This document shows, one piece after another, positions 37,101-43,968 of a DNA stretch of 43,968 nt. The notes under the pieces were generated by a model. That model did not search any database, was not told the DNA's origin, and was given only the letters and a program-made list of their open reading frames with translations. Position 1 is the first letter of the stretch, and each line of letters opens with the position of its first letter. Made by a program: the position numbers and the translations under genes. Source of the DNA: an uncultured Oscillospiraceae bacterium (GTDB lineage: Bacteria; Bacillota; Clostridia; Oscillospirales; Acutalibacteraceae); assembly GCA_910588935.1 (NCBI GenBank), contig CAJUSM010000016.1, positions 1 through 43,968 of the forward strand. Reading direction: 5' to 3'.

Positions 37101-39267
37101 TTCTGGGCTGGCGCCGATAACGGAATATGAATTTGTTGCCAGATATAACGGCAGCAGCATCTCGGTAGCCAGCTCTTACGAGCCCTCGGCCCCCAGCGCG
37201 CCCCTAAAGGCCGCAACCCTGGCGGCCCCTGTGTATACGGTTACCTTTAATGCCAATGGCGGGCAGGTAGACCTGGCCTCCGCCCAGACCTCTGGCACAG
37301 GAAAGCTGGATGGGCTGCCCGCGCCGGTGTGGGCGGGCCACAGCTTTGCCGGCTGGTTTACAGCAGCGGAGGGCGGGGAACAGGTAACGCTGGACACGGT
37401 TTTTACCGGCGATACAGAAATTTTTGCACACTGGGCAGAGAGCAGCTATCCCCTGAGCTTTCAGCTGAACGGCGGCAAGGCGGAGAATCTGCCAAACAGC
37501 TATGCCTTTGGCCAGACCCTTACCCTGCCGGTTCCGGCGCGAGAGGGTTTCCTCTTTGCGGGATGGTATCTGGACAGCGGCTTTGCCGGGGATCCGGTGG
37601 CGGAAATTACCCCCACAGATACCGGTGCAAAAACCTTTTACGCCAAGTGGACGGAACAGGCAGGGCCTACCCCGGAGCCTACTCCTGAGCCCACCCCCGG
37701 GCCTACCGCTGAGCCTACCCCCAGCCCCACGCCTAACCCGGACGAGGGCGGCACCAACAGCGAGGTTATTGTAACAACTCCTGCGCCTGGCGTGCCTGCC
37801 CCGGATGAATCGGTAACAGGGATTCAGGCCAACAAGGTGGTAATGGACCAGGAGGCGGAAAAGATTAAGCGGGAGCTGGAAGCCAGCCCGCCGGGCACGC
37901 CGGTGGACGTTAAGGTTATAATGCGGGTAGAGCCCAAGGCCGAGGCCAATGTGGCCCAGGCAGAGGAAATTAAGGCAATGGCAGGAGACAAAAGCCTGGC
38001 TTTCCTGGACATCTCCATGAAAAAGGTTGTGAATAACCAAGAAAGCGACCATGGGGAAACCAGCCATATTATGGAGATTGTAATCTCTTTCGACTTTGCC
38101 GGTAAAGGCGATATTACCATGTATCGCAGCCACAATGGGACGGTTTCTGCCTTAACGCAGTCAGACTCCAAGCAGGATGGCACCTTCCAGGTAGACCGGG
38201 CCAATGGCAAAATCTATATTTACACCCAGAAGTTCTCGACCTATGCAATAGGCTACAAGGCGATTGCTCCCACTGCCACCCCAACTCCCACCAATACTCC
38301 TGCTCCCACCAACGCTCCTGCTCCCACGCCCTCCTCAACGCCTCCTTCCGGGGGATCCGGCGGAGGCGGCGGAATCGCGTTTTACCAAATTGTGGTGGAA
38401 AAATCTGCCCATGGCACAGTAACCGCCAGCCCCGCCAGTGTTTACAGCGGGGGAAAGGTTAGCCTAAGCGTTCAGCCGGAACGGGACTACCAGCTGGATA
38501 AACTAACCGTAATGGCCGGGGACAAGGAAATTGAGGTAAGGCGCCGGAACGGCCAGTTTACCTTTACCATGCCCGCTGGGAATGTAAAGGTGTGGGCAGA
38601 GTTTTGCCTGATTTCTGACCCCATTGCCACGCCGGAGCCCACAGCGGAACCTACCCCTGCGCCCTCTCCTTCTCCCTCTCCCTCTCCCTCTCCCGCGCCC
38701 CAGCCCCCAGAATGGGAGTGCCCCTTTGCGGATGTGCGGCCAGGGGCCTGGTATTACCAGGCGGTAGAGTATGTTTCTGTAGAGGGCCTGATGAATGGCT
38801 ATGCAAACGGCCTCTTTGTTTCTGGGGACACCCTTTCCCGGGGAATGCTGGCCCAAATTTTGTATAACCGGGAAGGCCGGCCCGAGCCAGACGGAAATAG
38901 CCGGAGTTTCCAGGATATTGCCCCTGGGGACTGGTACGCCCATGCGGTTGGCTGGGCGGCTGGCCAGGAGGTAGTAAAGGGTTACGGCAATGGGCTGTAT
39001 GGCCCCAACGACCCCATTACCCGGGAGCAGCTGGCTGTAATGCTCTGGCGCTACCTGGGAAAACCCCGGCCCGCAGGGAACACGCTGAACTTCCCCGATG
39101 GGGACATGGCCAGCGCCTATGCCCGGGAGGGCCTTTGCTGGGCAGAGGAAAATGGCATTGTGACCGGCAAAAGCGGCTGGCTGGATCCCAGGGGGCGGGC
39201 TACCCGGGCCGAGACCGCCCAGATGCTGAAAAATTGTTTTGGCAGTACGGAAAGTTCAAACAGTTAA
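34198..39267 (+). CDS. Giant SLH-anchored surface protein with beta-helix and repeat domains
   Basis: 1,689 aa. A signal peptide (to ~residue 37, ALSLLVSPLMGFPAQA) is followed by a right-handed beta-helix region (~50-370) built of GGxIxNNxAxxxGGG turns. Ig/fibronectin-like stretches come next. Two Listeria-Bacteroides-type repeats (VTFNANGG...FAGWF...FAHWA; LNGGKAENL...FAGWY...FYAKWT) lie at ~1012-1155. After these come a PT/PE linker, a domain of ~180 aa, a PT linker, an InlB-like repeat (~1397-1470) and an SP repeat. Three SLH motifs end the protein (FADVRPGAWYYQAVEYV, FQDIAPGDWYAHAVGWA, FPDGDMASAYAREGLCWA). It is a cell-surface adhesin or sheath protein. GGAGG precedes the ATG. Confidence 0.9.
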   Translation: MIRHNRRNLRFRQFAGFLLALSLLVSPLMGFPAQAGEGGHSHEMGGTVLNFDTPLTAGGTIAGGNYYLAEDVTLTKGITIGSGKVVNLCLNGHTLKLDSTAVSTFITVSGELHICDCQPDAPNSTPLTDPTAENAGEASVTGGLITGGKPVLKNSGVLELYGGTIAGSTASSGINNGKTFHMYGGAVLYNKGTSGGGITNSGSSAVFTMEAGIIANNAASSNGGGVNNATSGTFTMNGGTIENNAATASGGGVYNAAKTNVSGGTIQNNASRSTGGTAGGGGIFNYGSSTATITVSGGEITGNQAASNGGGIGMGTSGTINLTGGKIHDNTAAGKGGGIYLGAVMNLSGEPVVSRNTVDGQANDVHLGGTATSPKTIGLTGPFTGSIGVVPAATPTFAKAALIAKPANGYGITKSDMDHLQDESGMADEGYSFQLNGGNIELAYQAQAEEVPQIAIDYLNEQFTGFVQGKRYSIQNSAMQATHTTAPKPTPIPEAMMGTTVEIVCKGHATPTPPTRDSAPQSLNVPARPAAPAVTGQNESTAGKKDGKLIGVSADMEIKRNTATAKWGSIPANLIWIGEDGKGELVVDNNLKTVLGMTTSVTYPITILVREKAVEGARFASGELAITIEASTAMEQLPVPDTVYIDYAKETLAGFTVGENYLVRFEGADGTTEKVFKPSTSTPEFKLESTGYSCMGKTLEVLRQGNGTTTSNSEPLAIAVPQRPQVTATVVNTSYSYTTDGQLTGLQPGTQYRKGSFGGWESANGDWIGDLAAGDYQLQIPATGSNFISEIVKRTIAKGPEPNTEITVTPPVFPEAVVGYEQPTALPLTIQHIASANMDTVITKAALSSTTQFTLEKTDGGTVELGKTNQEYAILPKTGLKKGSYSVTVTVTYQKRSASSGAVGTAIAKATVGFEVKGKPQNPPPAPTLKEAGQDSITLNTLPKNPDTNMTVQYSIDGGNTWQSSTLFSGLAPITEYEFVARYNGSSISVASSYEPSAPSAPLKAATLAAPVYTVTFNANGGQVDLASAQTSGTGKLDGLPAPVWAGHSFAGWFTAAEGGEQVTLDTVFTGDTEIFAHWAESSYPLSFQLNGGKAENLPNSYAFGQTLTLPVPAREGFLFAGWYLDSGFAGDPVAEITPTDTGAKTFYAKWTEQAGPTPEPTPEPTPGPTAEPTPSPTPNPDEGGTNSEVIVTTPAPGVPAPDESVTGIQANKVVMDQEAEKIKRELEASPPGTPVDVKVIMRVEPKAEANVAQAEEIKAMAGDKSLAFLDISMKKVVNNQESDHGETSHIMEIVISFDFAGKGDITMYRSHNGTVSALTQSDSKQDGTFQVDRANGKIYIYTQKFSTYAIGYKAIAPTATPTPTNTPAPTNAPAPTPSSTPPSGGSGGGGGIAFYQIVVEKSAHGTVTASPASVYSGGKVSLSVQPERDYQLDKLTVMAGDKEIEVRRRNGQFTFTMPAGNVKVWAEFCLISDPIATPEPTAEPTPAPSPSPSPSPSPAPQPPEWECPFADVRPGAWYYQAVEYVSVEGLMNGYANGLFVSGDTLSRGMLAQILYNREGRPEPDGNSRSFQDIAPGDWYAHAVGWAAGQEVVKGYGNGLYGPNDPITREQLAVMLWRYLGKPRPAGNTLNFPDGDMASAYAREGLCWAEENGIVTGKSGWLDPRGRATRAETAQMLKNCFGSTESSNS

Positions 39268-39437
39268 GGGGCTTTTGGCATAATTAAGCAGGAATTTTTG
39301 GCCCTTATATTTCTGCGGAAAAAGGTGTTTTCGGGTTACAATATGGGTTAAATTGACGGAAAAACGGCTTATTTTTTCAGGATAGCCAGAGATTGATTGT
39401 GCAAAATGCCGTTTCCATAAAATTTATTTGGCCCGAC
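39268..39437. other. AT-rich intergenic region
   Basis: No gene. A weak inverted repeat GGGGC...GCCC right after the stop codon may terminate the SLH gene. Confidence 0.35.
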
Positions 39438-39464
39438 TTAATTTCCTGCTAATTATGCCGACTA
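39438..39464 (+). promoter_or_regulatory. Sigma-28-like promoter of the exported-protein operon
   Basis: TTAA, 15 bases, GCCGACTATA. The ten bases GCCGACTATA and the spacing are identical to the csrA promoter at 21004, which suggests co-regulation with flagellar genes. Confidence 0.68.
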
Positions 39465-39542
39465 TACTTGTGAAGCCAAAAGGAAACATCCTGGCTGGGT
39501 TTATCCGGCTGGGCTGGAAATAAAAAACAGGAGGCTCGCTCC

Positions 39543-40079
39543 ATGACAGAAAAAAAACAGACAACCCGGAATTTAGTGATTGTTCTGCTGGTGCTGATTC
39601 TGGGCGCCCTGTGCTTTTTGGTAGTACGTACCTTTTTGCAAAAGGAAGACCAGCCGGAGGAAGAGACGCTCTCTAGCCCCAAGCTGGCTTATGCGGAAGG
39701 GACCACGGTAGTGCGGGATGGTAACGCGCTTCAAGACGCAGTGGAAAAAATGGCACAGAAGATCGAAGAGGGCAATATGGTTTTGGAATACGAAACCGAG
39801 GCCGCAAGCAGCAATGGAGAGGACTTTGTAGGTTATCTGGCCAACGCATCTGAAAACTCTTACGATATGTATTTTGATATCTATGCCGATGAAAAGATGA
39901 CAGACGAAATCTTTCTCTCTGGCCTAGTCCCCCCTGGAAACGCGATTGAGAAGATAAAGCTCAATCGGAAATTGGAATCTGGCAACCATTCCGCTTACCT
40001 GGTATTTACTACTGTAGAGGAAGACCATGAAACAATGCACGGCCAAGTAGCGGTAAAGATTACGCTGAAGGTTCAATAA
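39543..40079 (+). CDS. Membrane-anchored exported protein, unknown function
   Basis: 178 aa. There is one N-terminal transmembrane anchor (residues ~10-32, LVIVLLVLILGALCFLVV) and then an extracellular domain. The C-terminal ~110 residues carry FVGYLANASENSYDMYFDIYADEKMTDEIFLSGLVPPGNAIEKIKLNRKL, resembling small beta-sandwich domains seen in surface-protein operons. CAGGAGG precedes the ATG. It is first in a three-gene group behind a flagellar-type promoter. Confidence 0.7.
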   Translation: MTEKKQTTRNLVIVLLVLILGALCFLVVRTFLQKEDQPEEETLSSPKLAYAEGTTVVRDGNALQDAVEKMAQKIEEGNMVLEYETEAASSNGEDFVGYLANASENSYDMYFDIYADEKMTDEIFLSGLVPPGNAIEKIKLNRKLESGNHSAYLVFTTVEEDHETMHGQVAVKITLKVQ

Positions 40080-40156
40080 CTGGTTTTGGCTATTGAGGAG
40101 CCGTGTATTGCTACCGGACTCCCTGGCAAATATTTTTCAGAAAGGAATGTTTCATT

Positions 40157-40831
40157 ATGGCATTCAAGAAAATTATGTCGGCTGTTATGGCTGGCGCAAT
40201 GGTTCTGTCTCTGGGTGTAACCGCGTTTGCTTCTTCTACTTCTGGCGGTGTTACTCTTGAGGGCGAGCTGGGTTACGAGCTGGGTGTAGAGGGCACTACC
40301 TCTGTTCCCACCATCAAGGTTGTGGTTCCTGAGTCCGCTGGCGTAATTGCCAACCCCTACAGAATTACTGTAGACGCTACTGCCATTGGCGGCACCGCCA
40401 CAGAGAGCGGCCAGATCATTAGCCCTGTGCAGTACGTAAAGAACCTGAGCCTGATTGATGTTGACATCAAGACCAGCGCTGCAGGCTATGTAGGCGGCGA
40501 GTTGACTTTTGGTACCTTTACCGCTGGCACTGAGAAGGGCAAGAAGGCTGACGTTTCTATTGAGGCAGCTCTTTGTGATGGTACCACTGCTCCCACCACT
40601 TATTCCGAGACCCTCAAGCTGACAGCAACCGAGACCCCTGCGGCGGTAGGCGCTGTTAAGACTATGGCGAAGTCTTCTGATGGCACCACTGTTGCTACTA
40701 ATGGCGCTTTGGCTTTCCACTTCATTGGCACCATGAACGATGCTCCCGAAACTCCTTGGACTGAGGAAGACACCTTTGGTGCCACTCTGGTCTTTGAGTT
40801 CACCGGCAAGGCCAATGCTGGCACTCCGTAA
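40157..40831 (+). CDS. Secreted surface protein, paralogue of the 40922 product
   Basis: 224 aa from ATG 40157 with AAAGGAATG ahead. A signal peptide (KKIMSAVMAGAMVLSLGVTAFA) is followed by a Thr/Val/Gly-rich beta domain. It contains TIKVVVPESAGVIANPYRITV, a VPESxxVxxNPY block shared with the 40922 protein. Codons are flagellin-like (GCT, ACT, GTT, AAG), unlike the GC-rich codons around it, so strong expression is likely. It may be a structural surface or filament subunit; no known pilin or WxL motif was found. Confidence 0.7.
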   Translation: MAFKKIMSAVMAGAMVLSLGVTAFASSTSGGVTLEGELGYELGVEGTTSVPTIKVVVPESAGVIANPYRITVDATAIGGTATESGQIISPVQYVKNLSLIDVDIKTSAAGYVGGELTFGTFTAGTEKGKKADVSIEAALCDGTTAPTTYSETLKLTATETPAAVGAVKTMAKSSDGTTVATNGALAFHFIGTMNDAPETPWTEEDTFGATLVFEFTGKANAGTP

Positions 40832-40865
40832 GCAACTAGCTTTTTAATCGCAAACTAACCACCGT

Positions 40866-40896
40866 AGCCGCACAGCTGGTCCCCAGCCGTGCGGCT
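40866..40896. other. Strong hairpin between the paralogous genes
   Basis: AGCCGCACAGCTGG-TCC-CCAGCCGTGCGGCT with one mismatch and no T-run. It is more likely a transcript-stabilising or attenuating hairpin, setting a high level for the upstream gene and a lower one for the downstream gene, than a full terminator. Confidence 0.65.
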
Positions 40897-40921
40897 GCTT
40901 GGTTCCGGGAGGTACCCCAGT

Positions 40922-41770
40922 ATGAGAAAAAAGCTTGCGTGCCTGTGCCTGGCCCTGGCGGTGCTTTTGCCGGCCTGGCCCGCTCAGGGGGAAGCGCCGC
41001 CGGAAACCGCGGATAATACCCCGTCTGCCCCCGCGGCGGAGGAGACGCTCCCGCCAGAAACGCCCCCAATAGATGTTTTTCCCACAGAGGCGCCGCCTAT
41101 TCAGGAAACACCCAATCCCCAGGAAACACCTGTGCCCGAGCCTACGCCGGAGGCAACCCCGGTTCCCAGCGCCTCGCCTATGGGGGAGGAGCCGGGGGAG
41201 GAGGAAGAACCGGTAAGCCCAGAGGCGAGTCCCTCTCCCTCTGTTTCCCCTTCCCCTTCTCCCAGCGCCACGCCAGAGCCTGAAGGGGAGGCCATCCGGG
41301 TAATGGTGCCGGAAAGTGGACAAGTGGTGGTAAACCCCTACGGTATGGCCATTCAAGTAGACGGCCAGAACCGGACAGAGCAGGTTATCCACCAGGCCCA
41401 GGGCATTCGCAACTTAGGGCAAGCCCCAGTGGTTATGAATGTGCAGGCAGTGGGCCAGGCCATAGGGGAGAGCAGGGTGCGCTTTGTCACCAGCCCTCCC
41501 AGCCAGGGGGACCAGGGCCAAGAGGCCTTTGTTTACGCGGAGTTTGGCAACCAGCCCAATTCTTGGGGCGGCGCCTTTACAGACGCGGGAAACCAGGTGC
41601 TTGTTACCGAAGAGGGCAGGGAAAAGGCCGGTGTGCTGCGCCTAGAGCCAGAGAGCGAAGGCTATTTTCGACTATTCGGCTCCCTCTCTGTCCCTGAGCA
41701 GGATATGTGGACAGAATCAGACACTATTCGGGTGCGGCTGATTTTTAACTTCAGCGCCCTAGAATCATAA
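40922..41770 (+). CDS. Secreted Pro-rich surface protein, paralogue of the 40157 product
   Basis: 282 aa from ATG 40922. A signal peptide (RKKLACLCLALAVLLPAWPAQG) precedes a ~95-residue Pro/Glu/Thr/Ser linker with SPSP repeats. A C-terminal domain follows with AIRVMVPESGQVVVNPYGMAIQV and EQVIHQAQGIRNLGQAPVVMNVQ, alignable with the 40157 protein. The linker would hold the domain away from the wall. The start is supported by GGGAGG upstream. Confidence 0.72.
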   Translation: MRKKLACLCLALAVLLPAWPAQGEAPPETADNTPSAPAAEETLPPETPPIDVFPTEAPPIQETPNPQETPVPEPTPEATPVPSASPMGEEPGEEEEPVSPEASPSPSVSPSPSPSATPEPEGEAIRVMVPESGQVVVNPYGMAIQVDGQNRTEQVIHQAQGIRNLGQAPVVMNVQAVGQAIGESRVRFVTSPPSQGDQGQEAFVYAEFGNQPNSWGGAFTDAGNQVLVTEEGREKAGVLRLEPESEGYFRLFGSLSVPEQDMWTESDTIRVRLIFNFSALES

Positions 41771-41775
41771 GCAAG

Positions 41776-41819
41776 AGAAAGCCAGCAAAGGGGAAAACCC
41801 GGACGCTGGCCTTTCTTTT
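41776..41819 (+). terminator. Terminator of the exported-protein operon
   Basis: AGAAAGCCAGC pairs with GCTGGCCTTTCT followed by TTT. Confidence 0.8.
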
Positions 41820-41869
41820 GGCCATTTTCTCTGGGGGGAAGAGAAGCCCTTTCTTTTTGCTGACGGATA

Positions 41870-41878
41870 TGCTACAAT
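41870..41878 (+). promoter_or_regulatory. Extended -10 promoter for the HAD-MBL genes
   Basis: TGCTACAAT, 25 bases before the HAD start codon; -35 not convincing. Confidence 0.45.
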
Positions 41879-41902
41879 AAAAAGAAAAGAGGGGGGAACG
41901 CT

Positions 41903-42637
41903 ATGCTCCAATCCGTTCTTTTTGACATTGACAATACCCTGCTGCTGAAAAAGCCCTCTATCCCAGAGCTGGTTTTTCAGCAGGCCGCCCCCAGCACGCC
42001 TGGCTTAACCCAGCAGGCTGTGGAGAAAGCCTATGGGGCCAGCGAGCTTTGGCAGGGCAGGCAGATTCAAAAGGAAAATGAAACCGGTGTAAAAATGCCA
42101 GATCAGGAATACCTGCAAAACGTCTTCTGGGTAAACCAGCAGGCCCTGGGCTTGGCAGATGAGCTGGCAAAGCCCTTGTTCCAGGTTTTTATGGGGGATT
42201 ATGAAATAAGCTACCAACCGGCCCCTGGGCTGAGAGAGGTGCTGGAGGACTTAAAAGCCCAGGGGATTTCCCTGGGGATAGTGAGCAATAACCACAGCGG
42301 CGTGCGCCGGGCCCTGGAAGAATGGGACCTTCCCCAATATTTTGACAGTATTGTTATTTCCCAGGAGGTAGGGCTTTTCAAGCCGGATCCCAAGATTTTG
42401 GAGTTGGCCTGCAGCCAGCTGGGAACGCCCTGTGAGGCAAGCCTGTATGTAGGTGACCACCCCTTTGACGTGCTCTGTGCCCATATGGCCCATATGCCTG
42501 CCCTTTGGCTGCCTGTTAACCAGTTTATGGCCATCCCAGAGGGTGTAGAGCCCCCGGAATTTACAGCCCGTTCCTTCCCTGACGCTGGGAAAATCCTTCG
42601 GGAGCAGATCTTCAGGGGAGAGGAAGAGGGCTTATAA
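41903..42637 (+). CDS. HAD-superfamily hydrolase
   Basis: 244 aa with all four HAD motifs: FDIDNTLLL (nucleophile Asp), GIVSNN, GLFKPDP (Lys) and YVGDHPFDVLCA. The cap is helical (subclass I). This fits a phosphatase of the YjjG/phosphoglycolate-phosphatase group; substrate unknown. The next gene begins 17 bases downstream. AGGGGGGAA precedes the ATG. Confidence 0.88.
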   Translation: MLQSVLFDIDNTLLLKKPSIPELVFQQAAPSTPGLTQQAVEKAYGASELWQGRQIQKENETGVKMPDQEYLQNVFWVNQQALGLADELAKPLFQVFMGDYEISYQPAPGLREVLEDLKAQGISLGIVSNNHSGVRRALEEWDLPQYFDSIVISQEVGLFKPDPKILELACSQLGTPCEASLYVGDHPFDVLCAHMAHMPALWLPVNQFMAIPEGVEPPEFTARSFPDAGKILREQIFRGEEEGL

Positions 42638-42654
42638 AGGAAGGGGGCGAGAAA

Positions 42655-43431
42655 ATGCGGATTACCGCGTTGGCGGAGAATACAGCGGCAGACCACCGTT
42701 TTGGCAGGGAGCACGGCCTTTCCCTGTATATCTCTAGGGGGGAGCAAAAAATTCTGTTTGATATGGGCCAGACCGGGCTCTTTTGGGAGAATGCCCAGAA
42801 ACTGGGCATTGATCTGGCAGAGGTAGAGGTGGCTGTGCTTTCCCATGGTCATTACGACCACGGCGGCGGTCTGGCCAGGTTTTTAAAGGGGAACTGCCAC
42901 GCAAGGGTGTTTGTCAGCCAATATGCCTTTCAGCCCCACTACCATGGGCCGGACCGGTATATTGGCCTGGATCCGTCTCTGGCCGGCTCCTCCCGGCTAA
43001 AGCTTGCCGGAGACTACGAGGCGCTTGGGCCAGGGCTCGCCCTGTACTCCTGTAATCAGGCGGCCAGAAAACACGACCTGGGCAGCTGGGGGCTGGAGAC
43101 GGAAGAAGAAGGGGTTTTGGTTCCAGATGACTTCCGCCACGAGCAGTATCTGCTGGCAGAGGAGGGGGACAGGCGAATTTTGTTCAGCGGCTGCTCTCAC
43201 AAAGGAATTCTAGATATTGTGGACTGGTTTCGGCCTCATGTGCTGATAGGCGGGTTTCACTTTTCCAAGCTGCCCTTGGGGGAGGAGCTGGCAGAATATG
43301 CTAGATATCTGAACAGCTTTGCCACCGAGTTCTATACCTGCCACTGCACAGGGCTCCCCCAGTTTGCATATATGAGCCAATGGATGGACCGGCTGCACTA
43401 TTTGGCAGCTGGCCAGACCATAGAAGTTTAA
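42655..43431 (+). CDS. Metallo-beta-lactamase-fold hydrolase
   Basis: 258 aa. The metal motif is LSHGHYDHGGG (HxHxDH), with further ligands in FSGCSHKGILDIVDWF and IGGFHF and the final YTCHCTG. This pattern, with the opening RITALAENTA, resembles the group annotated as dihydropterin-ribofuranosylaminobenzene 5'-phosphate synthase-like or PqqB-like hydrolases; the true substrate is unknown. It is the second gene after the HAD protein. Confidence 0.85.
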   Translation: MRITALAENTAADHRFGREHGLSLYISRGEQKILFDMGQTGLFWENAQKLGIDLAEVEVAVLSHGHYDHGGGLARFLKGNCHARVFVSQYAFQPHYHGPDRYIGLDPSLAGSSRLKLAGDYEALGPGLALYSCNQAARKHDLGSWGLETEEEGVLVPDDFRHEQYLLAEEGDRRILFSGCSHKGILDIVDWFRPHVLIGGFHFSKLPLGEELAEYARYLNSFATEFYTCHCTGLPQFAYMSQWMDRLHYLAAGQTIEV

Positions 43432-43450
43432 CACAAAAGGAGAAATCTTG

Positions 43451-43855
43451 ATGAAGATTGCGATAACTTACGACAACGGCCAGATTTTTCAGCATTTTGG
43501 CCGAACAGAGCAGTTTAAGCTCTACCAGGTGGAAAATGGAGAGATTGTCTCAGCCCAGGTGGTGGGCAGCAACGGCACAGGCCATGGGGCCCTGGCGGGG
43601 CTGTTGGCCGGGCTGGGTGTAGAGGCGCTTATCTGCGGAGGCATTGGGGGTGGGGCTCAGGCGGCCCTGGCCCAAGCGGGCATCCAGCTGTACGGCGGGG
43701 TTTCGGGGGACGCGGACCAAGCGGCAAAGGACTTTGCCGCGGGGCTTCTGGCCTTTCACCCGGCAGTGCATTGCAGCCACCACCAGCACCAGGCAGAGGG
43801 GCATAACTGCGGGACCTGCGGAACCCATGGCTGCGGAGGCCATAATTGCGGCTGA
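43451..43855 (+). CDS. NifB/NifX-type iron-molybdenum cluster-binding protein
   Basis: 134 aa from ATG 43451, eight bases after AAAGGAG; the TTG just before it is too close. The NifX/dinitrogenase cofactor-like fold shows in MKIAITYDNGQIFQHFGRTEQFKLYQVENG, a GHGALAGLLAGLGVEALICGGIGGGAQAAL core and LYGGVSGDADQA. A Cys/His-rich metal-binding tail follows (HNCGTCGTHGCGGHNCG). Such stand-alone proteins are common in anaerobes without nitrogenase and often lie near MBL or Mrp-type genes; the role is cluster binding, details unknown. Confidence 0.88.
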   Translation: MKIAITYDNGQIFQHFGRTEQFKLYQVENGEIVSAQVVGSNGTGHGALAGLLAGLGVEALICGGIGGGAQAALAQAGIQLYGGVSGDADQAAKDFAAGLLAFHPAVHCSHHQHQAEGHNCGTCGTHGCGGHNCG

Positions 43856-43952
43856 GAAGTACACGCTTTTCCAGTGGGGATTTCTCGATTGCCTGCAAAA
43901 TGGCCCAGGGGAAAGGCTTTGTTAGCCAAAAGCGAAGGGAGGACAGCCGCCA

Positions 43953-43968
43953 ATGGAGGATAAGGAAG
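43953..43968 (+). CDS. Start of a further gene (cut by window end)
   Basis: ATG GAG GAT AAG GAA with AAGGGAGG 10 bases upstream; only five codons are visible, so no function can be given. Confidence 0.45.

Noticed and set aside
37680..38700. CRISPR-like array from repeated CCT/ACC/CCC units
   Set aside because: The repeats encode in-frame Pro-Thr-Glu/Ser-Pro linkers of the SLH protein and lack spacers of constant length.
43644..43925. A 93-codon plus-strand frame over the NifX-like gene end
   Set aside because: It overlaps the well-supported NifX-like gene in another frame and shows no domain or ribosome site.

Overview
The window reads as chromosome of a spore-forming, flagellated Clostridia-type Firmicute (probably Oscillospiraceae-like). 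The grounds are the rpoA-rplQ end, Gram-positive LexA, SpoIIQ- and SpoIIID-type sporulation genes, strong AGGAGG ribosome sites with frequent TTG/GTG starts, and an SLH-domain surface protein. This is inferred from sequence I can read; no database search was possible.

Layout. 1-669: end of the ribosomal/RNA polymerase operon (rpoA, rplQ) and its terminator. 787-10675: housekeeping and accessory genes, including methyltransferase, GNAT and SDR genes, a YcxB-like membrane protein, mtnN, a TetR-flavodoxin pair, lexA, a candidate small RNA and a SpoIIQ-like M23 protein. An MT-A70 methyltransferase pseudogene here carries a 265-bp MITE-like insertion with an 8-bp target duplication.

10952-19980 is the central discovery. 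A 9,023-bp element splits the sporulation regulator gene spoIIID. The 5' half (start codon, helix-turn-helix, sigma-E-like promoter) lies at 19975-20092, and the 3' half lies at 10815-10957, both on the minus strand. Both junctions carry the hexamer TACATA. Precise recombination there restores an 84-codon SpoIIID reading frame, and the predicted excised circle has a symmetric site CCATA-CA-TATGG. A large serine recombinase gene ends inside one junction. The arrangement is a skin-like sporulation intervening element, of the kind known for sigK, here in spoIIID. Its cargo is a HepT/MntA toxin-antitoxin pair, mobilization remnants (MobC, a relaxase stub), two decayed genes, and a second four-gene cassette. 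That cassette holds an XRE regulator, a 792-aa serine recombinase with a duplicated uncharacterised domain, a stand-alone copy of that domain, and a small protein.

20339-23270: an orphan IS630-like helix-turn-helix protein, then csrA (with an unusual C-terminal extension), a TnpB-like protein that stops before its RuvC domain, and flagellin. Sigma-28-like promoters precede csrA and flagellin. The flagellin leader has a hairpin with GGA in its loop, a possible CsrA target.

23310-34091: a probable flagellin or surface glycan modification cluster. It has a sulfotransferase-like protein with an APS kinase and a PHP-type (pAp phosphatase-like) enzyme, then an FkbM methyltransferase. A pentulose-phosphate epimerase, an IspD/TarI-like cytidylyltransferase and a polyol-phosphate dehydrogenase could make a CDP-alditol. 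A glycosyltransferase and an 887-aa four-domain protein close the cluster.

34198-41819: a 1,689-aa SLH surface protein, then a sigma-28-like promoter and three exported proteins, two of them paralogues. 41903-43968: HAD hydrolase, metallo-beta-lactamase-fold protein, a NifX/NifB-like cluster-binding protein, and the first codons of another gene.
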